A stretch of 64,000 bases of DNA from assembly GCF_900104245.1 (NCBI RefSeq), contig NZ_FMXN01000009.1, forward strand, positions 29,299-93,298. Direction: 5' to 3'. This stretch comes from Pseudidiomarina indica. Its GTDB lineage: Bacteria > Pseudomonadota > Gammaproteobacteria > Enterobacterales > Alteromonadaceae. The notes beneath the pieces were generated by a model. It was not told where the DNA came from. It made no database searches and saw only the letters and a list, made by a program, of their open reading frames with translations. This document shows positions 60,828 through 64,000 of this stretch, in pieces. A program made the translations under genes and the position numbers. Numbering within the stretch: position 1 is the stretch's first letter; every line of letters begins with the position of its first letter.

Positions 60828-61970
60828 TTAAATCCGGGTAGTGCACTGAATCTGGACCACCACAGGTAACGCTGATTTACTCACGACAATGGTTTGTAAT
60901 ACGGTTTGATACCCTTCACGCCGCCCTTCAATTTGATAGGTGCCGGGCTTAAGGTGGATCGTGCGCTCGGTCACGTTGCCCACTTGCCCCACTTGCAATA
61001 CTCGAATATAGGTTCGGTTATCACTCTTGATCAGCACTGGCAACGGCTGGTTTTCAGCTTCAATCAAGGTTTCCAAACGCTCTATTTTGGCGGCTAATTT
61101 TGCGCTATGAGGCAGGGCGTCTTGGCTGGCAGCTATTGCTGAAATCGCATTCGTTAAAATGCGAGGATCAGATAAACGGTCCGGACGGTTCAAATACTCA
61201 TCCAAACGCGCATTGGCTTGCGTGACCGCTTGCGCCCGCTGCGCTATTTGCTGGATTTCGCGGTTTTCAGGGTGTGCTTGAACTTCTTTTTTTACCAATA
61301 ACTGCACCGTTGGCCATTCATCCGCAGCGATAAATACCGCTAACTGCTGCAAGGCTTGTTGTTGCTGCTGCGCCTTAATGCCTTCTTGCGCCCGCGCTTG
61401 GAGCACTGCCAGCTCCGCTCGGGTGGAATCAATCCTGGCCGCTTGTTCAAGCAATTGCTGTGCTTGCTGGTAATCCTGTTGTTCCAAAGCATTCACAGCG
61501 CGCTGCACCACGGTGGCAAAGTCTCGCGCTTGAATGGCCTGATTCAGCTCATTGAGCTGTTGCTGCCATTCTGGGCGGGGTTCTAACGCCACCAGTTGTT
61601 GATACGCTTGCTGTTGCTTCTCAAGATTATTTTCAACGCCGCCCACCCGCGCAGTCTCGAGGAGCGCTGCAATTTTAGCTTGCTGGGCAGGATCAACCAT
61701 GGGCTCGGGTGCCGGTTCTGATTCTGGCTCAGGTTCTGGTTCGGGTTCTGGTTCGGGTACCGCGACCTCACCGGGCTTGTGGATGGACTCCACCGATAAC
61801 GGTGGTTCCGCCAAATTCTCGACCAGTGAATCCCCTCGAGCTGCGAACTGAACGCTGATCCAATAAAGGACCGGCGCCACCACTACCAGACCGACCAAGA
61901 GCCCTACAATGCGAAGCAATCGTTGTCGCCGTTGCGCACTGGCTTGCGCTAACTGATCATCAAGAGACAT
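60828..61970 (-). CDS. Membrane protein with Glu-Pro repeat, helical (TPR-like) region and C-terminal PEGA-like domain
   Basis: A 380-residue protein. Cytosolic N-terminal tail, helix (about 20-43), a stiff EP repeat (EPEPEPEPEPESEPAPEP, about 72-90), then repeated Gln/Ala-rich helices (ALEQQDYQQAQQLLEQAA) reminiscent of TPRs, and a C-terminal beta domain with KPGTYQIEGRREGYQ, as in PEGA domains. The EP rod would span periplasmic distance, as in TonB. Two bases after the upstream lipoprotein gene. Confidence 0.85.
   Translation of the reverse strand: MSLDDQLAQASAQRRQRLLRIVGLLVGLVVVAPVLYWISVQFAARGDSLVENLAEPPLSVESIHKPGEVAVPEPEPEPEPEPESEPAPEPMVDPAQQAKIAALLETARVGGVENNLEKQQQAYQQLVALEPRPEWQQQLNELNQAIQARDFATVVQRAVNALEQQDYQQAQQLLEQAARIDSTRAELAVLQARAQEGIKAQQQQQALQQLAVFIAADEWPTVQLLVKKEVQAHPENREIQQIAQRAQAVTQANARLDEYLNRPDRLSDPRILTNAISAIAASQDALPHSAKLAAKIERLETLIEAENQPLPVLIKSDNRTYIRVLQVGQVGNVTERTIHLKPGTYQIEGRREGYQTVLQTIVVSKSALPVVVQIQCTTRI
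61701..61759 (-). repeat. Glu-Pro coding repeat
   Basis: On the plus strand, tandem units like GGTTCTGGTTCGGGT encode the EP run in the preceding gene. Unit copies are near-identical, so length could vary between strains by slippage in steps of two codons without a frameshift. Confidence 0.7.
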
Positions 61971-61972
61971 GA

Positions 61973-63214
61973 TTACAACTGCTGATCAGGTGTTTGCTCT
62001 AGGCGATAAATTTCTTGCAAACGCTGGCGTAGCTGCTGGTATTGCTCTTGAGCCGAGCCTTGCAACGCAATTTTCTCGTTCTCAAACTCAATCACCTGCG
62101 GCGATATTTGCACCTGCAAGCTACTGCCGGCTTCATCCAAAATATCACGGACTTCATGCAACTCTCGGTTCGCATCCACCGCATCTTTTAGGTTCGACAG
62201 CGCCCCCACAGCCGCAACCGCAGCAACCGCATTCCCTAAATGCGTATCTTGGTTGCCCGCCGCAACGGCTAAAATTGCTAAGCCGGCCGATAAAAACTGG
62301 CTATTTCGGCGTTCTTGCTCCGCTTGGCGCTTCTGGACCGCCAGTGGATAGGTTTCATGATGGTAGGTTGAATACGCCTCATTGGACGTTTCATAAAAGG
62401 TTTCGTAATTCGTTTGCAGCGTATGAATGAACTGCTCTTCTTTCGCTTTGACCGCCTGAATGCGCTGATACATAGGATCATTCTGAGCAGGGAACCCAGC
62501 TAACTGCCAAGTGCCTGAGCGGGTTTGGACTAAGTAATCCGAAAAGGCTTCCGGTGAATAGTTCTTAGCAAAACGTAAATCAGACACCCGCTCAATTTCT
62601 TGCTTTTCACTATCGCTGAGCTTGTTGAGCAAGTCATAAACCCACGAGGCGATGGCCGCAAAGGTCGGTTCGTAAGGGTTTTTACCGTGGTTCATAGGGT
62701 CATTATGGAAAAACGCCCCCACTTGAAACTTAAACCGTTCTTCGGCCCAGGTTTTATTCCGCGCATCCATCACTTTCACGTTCAGCTCTAGGATTTCGGT
62801 GTTCGACGAAATGATTTTGCCTAACACGTAAAGGTCTTTATCGGCTTGCGCATCAGGGGTGACATGGACGGAACCGAAAGCCCCGGTTTTTTCTAGTGCA
62901 TGCTTGGTATCCAAAGCAAAACGGTTTGCCTCAAGGCGACGCACTTGGGGCCAAATGCCTTCCTCACGCTGTGCTTCTTGGAGTTTATAGTCATAGGGAC
63001 CGGCCAACCCGGTTTCAAACACCGGCACGGCCACATCCAGGTATACATTGGACTGATAGTGGTAGGTGCGCTGCATGGCATTTTGTGCCGAATACGCGCT
63101 GTTGCCCGACCCAACATTTGTCACACCAGAGCCGGTCGATTGGCAAGCCACTAAAATCATACTTGCAGCAAGTACAGCCATCACTTTTTGCAGTTGAAGA
63201 TACAGTGATGTCAT
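61973..63214 (-). CDS. Lipoprotein of the vWA-ExbB operon, function unknown
   Basis: A 413-residue lipoprotein: signal peptide with lipobox MILVAC. The mid part (DLYVLGKIISSNTEILELNV, RNKTWAEERFKFQVG) resembles the periplasmic binding-like domains of lipoproteins that assemble at the outer membrane, without a firm match; the rest is helical. A hydrophobic Ala/Val/Gly-rich stretch (LAILAVAAGNQDTHLGNAVA) is unusual for a soluble protein. AGGGG ribosome-binding site 6 bases before the ATG. It may be the outer-membrane or periplasmic end of the machine. Confidence 0.82.
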   Translation of the reverse strand: MTSLYLQLQKVMAVLAASMILVACQSTGSGVTNVGSGNSAYSAQNAMQRTYHYQSNVYLDVAVPVFETGLAGPYDYKLQEAQREEGIWPQVRRLEANRFALDTKHALEKTGAFGSVHVTPDAQADKDLYVLGKIISSNTEILELNVKVMDARNKTWAEERFKFQVGAFFHNDPMNHGKNPYEPTFAAIASWVYDLLNKLSDSEKQEIERVSDLRFAKNYSPEAFSDYLVQTRSGTWQLAGFPAQNDPMYQRIQAVKAKEEQFIHTLQTNYETFYETSNEAYSTYHHETYPLAVQKRQAEQERRNSQFLSAGLAILAVAAGNQDTHLGNAVAAVAAVGALSNLKDAVDANRELHEVRDILDEAGSSLQVQISPQVIEFENEKIALQGSAQEQYQQLRQRLQEIYRLEQTPDQQL

Positions 63215-63252
63215 GGGGTTCCCCTTTTTAAACAGTGCCTGTAATCCGCAGA

Positions 63253-63795
63253 TTACTTACAATTGTATTGTTCCTGCAACGCTTTGAAATGCGCGCGCTC
63301 TGCGTCTGTCGTTGCAGCTTCCATGGCTTGACGCACGGTATCACACAGCCCCGTACTGCCTTCTTGTATGCCCTCACCGCGACCACCCCGACTTGATGGC
63401 GGTTGCTGACTTTGATCGGTTGGAGCCTCAGCATCCGAATTATCGGTACTTGTGGCATCCGTACCGTCGCCCCCTGCGGCGCCATTGCCATCACTGCCTT
63501 GCCCGCTTGCGGCAGCCGCCGCAACACGGTCGGCACTGGCCCCCGCTGCTTGGGTCATACACTCTTCAGACTGGTGAAGCACCATCAGGAAATCGTCATC
63601 CAACGCCGCCAGCTCTTCTGCTTTCGTTTTATGCTGGTTATCGACATTGTTAAACACCAAATTGGTGCAATCACTGTAATACCGGACCGAGGCCGTTGAC
63701 GCAGGCGGCTCTTGCGCAGACACAGCCACGCCCACCCCCAACCCTAACGTTGTGAGTAGCACTCGATGTGTCATTGTCCGCAATTGCTTCAGCAT
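63253..63795 (-). CDS. Secreted four-cysteine protein, first gene of the vWA-ExbB operon
   Basis: A 180-residue exported protein. Signal peptide (about 1-27, ending VSAQ), a helical part with two Cys (YYSDCTNLVF, SEECMTQ), a low-complexity Gly/Asp/Ser/Thr-rich linker (GSDGNGAAGGDGTDATSTDN), and a short helical end with two Cys (GLCDTVRQAM, EQYNCK). The Cys pairs probably form disulfides. GAGG is 7 bases before the ATG. No family recognised. Confidence 0.82.
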   Translation of the reverse strand: MLKQLRTMTHRVLLTTLGLGVGVAVSAQEPPASTASVRYYSDCTNLVFNNVDNQHKTKAEELAALDDDFLMVLHQSEECMTQAAGASADRVAAAAASGQGSDGNGAAGGDGTDATSTDNSDAEAPTDQSQQPPSSRGGRGEGIQEGSTGLCDTVRQAMEAATTDAERAHFKALQEQYNCK

Positions 63796-63913
63796 TCGTC
63801 ATCCTCAGCGTACGTTGAAGAGACCTTAACCTTACCCTAAGTCTTTACTATAGTGTAGTCGTTCGAGAGAGTGGTAAAGTTGTTGGGGAAAATATTAGCA
63901 AAATCCGCGTAAA

Positions 63914-63961
63914 CCCTCGCCCAATCGGGCGGGGATACAAGCGGGAACCGCGCAGCGGTTC
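63914..63961 (-). terminator. Tandem hairpins after the partial gene at the right edge
   Basis: GAACCGC-GCA-GCGGTTC (63945-63961) overlaps the stop of the partial leftward gene; a second hairpin, CGCCC-AATC-GGGCG extended by CCC/GGG (63914-63934), is followed on the minus strand by TTTACG. Together they look like a terminator separating that gene from the vWA-ExbB operon. Confidence 0.55.
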
Positions 63962-64000
63962 TATTCAGGGGTAACTTGGCTCTGCACATACTCACGCAAA
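63961..64000 (-). CDS. 3' end of a gene cut by the window edge
   Basis: The last 39 bases read leftward as LREYVQSQVTPE and a TAG stop at 63961-63963, directly followed by a hairpin. Too short to name. Confidence 0.4.
   Translation of the reverse strand, partial: LREYVQSQVTPE

Noticed and set aside
55891..63795. Zorya-type defence system
   Set aside because: A MotA-like channel is present, but the partner has no OmpA-type domain as in ZorB, and no ZorC, helicase or nuclease gene is near. No other defence genes are seen.

Overview
The window is a contiguous, densely coded stretch of chromosome from a gammaproteobacterium. The gene order (trxA//rhlB, rho, ubiD-fre; ubiE-ubiJ-ubiB-tatABC-tatD followed by a GGDEF gene and hemB; gmk-rpoZ-spoT-ridA) and the protein sequences point to the order Alteromonadales, most likely an Idiomarina-like marine bacterium; the genus is an inference. 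I see no rRNA or tRNA genes, CRISPR array, prophage, insertion sequence or integrase. No gene-free gap exceeds about 260 bases.

Left part (1-29.4 kb), mostly housekeeping. A TonB-dependent receptor running off the left edge is preceded by a clear TPP riboswitch, so it probably imports thiamine or a precursor. Then come fre and ubiD, rho, trxA, and the divergent rhlB plus a short Ppx/GppA phosphatase. A long leftward operon (ubiE-ubiJ-ubiB-tatA-tatB-tatC-secreted protein-tatD-diguanylate cyclase-hemB) joins ubiquinone synthesis, twin-arginine export, c-di-GMP signalling and haem synthesis. The usual gmk-rpoZ-spoT-trmH-recG cluster is split: recG and trmH are separated from ridA-spoT-rpoZ-gmk by about 6 kb holding a pseudouridine synthase, a secreted M20 amidohydrolase, an acyl-CoA ligase, a CDF-like transporter and a NhaC-type antiporter.

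Middle part (29.4-55.9 kb), mixed metabolic and envelope genes: LemA with an M48 protease, a hydrolase lipoprotein, YajQ, a dNTPase, a GAF-PAS-LOV-like-GGDEF-EAL protein, a luciferase-like oxidoreductase, a LysR regulator, an exported catalase-peroxidase next to a lipoprotein cytochrome c, upp, a secreted phosphodiesterase, a DUF885 peptidase lipoprotein, a large unrecognised EF-hand membrane protein, an RND efflux pair, a SulP transporter with a double Usp protein, and YaiI.

Right part (55.9-63.8 kb), the most unusual region. It is one leftward eight-gene operon: a secreted four-cysteine protein, a lipoprotein, a membrane-anchored helical/PEGA protein, a PEGA protein ending in a cysteine-less formylglycine-generating-enzyme fold, a 35-residue membrane peptide, a MotA/TolQ/ExbB-type channel, and two single-pass proteins whose membrane segment resembles ExbD/TolR/MotB but whose periplasmic part is a von Willebrand A domain. 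I read it as a candidate proton-driven, envelope-spanning machine in which vWA domains replace the usual peptidoglycan-binding domain. I do not recognise it as a named system. The last 40 bases hold the end of another leftward gene.
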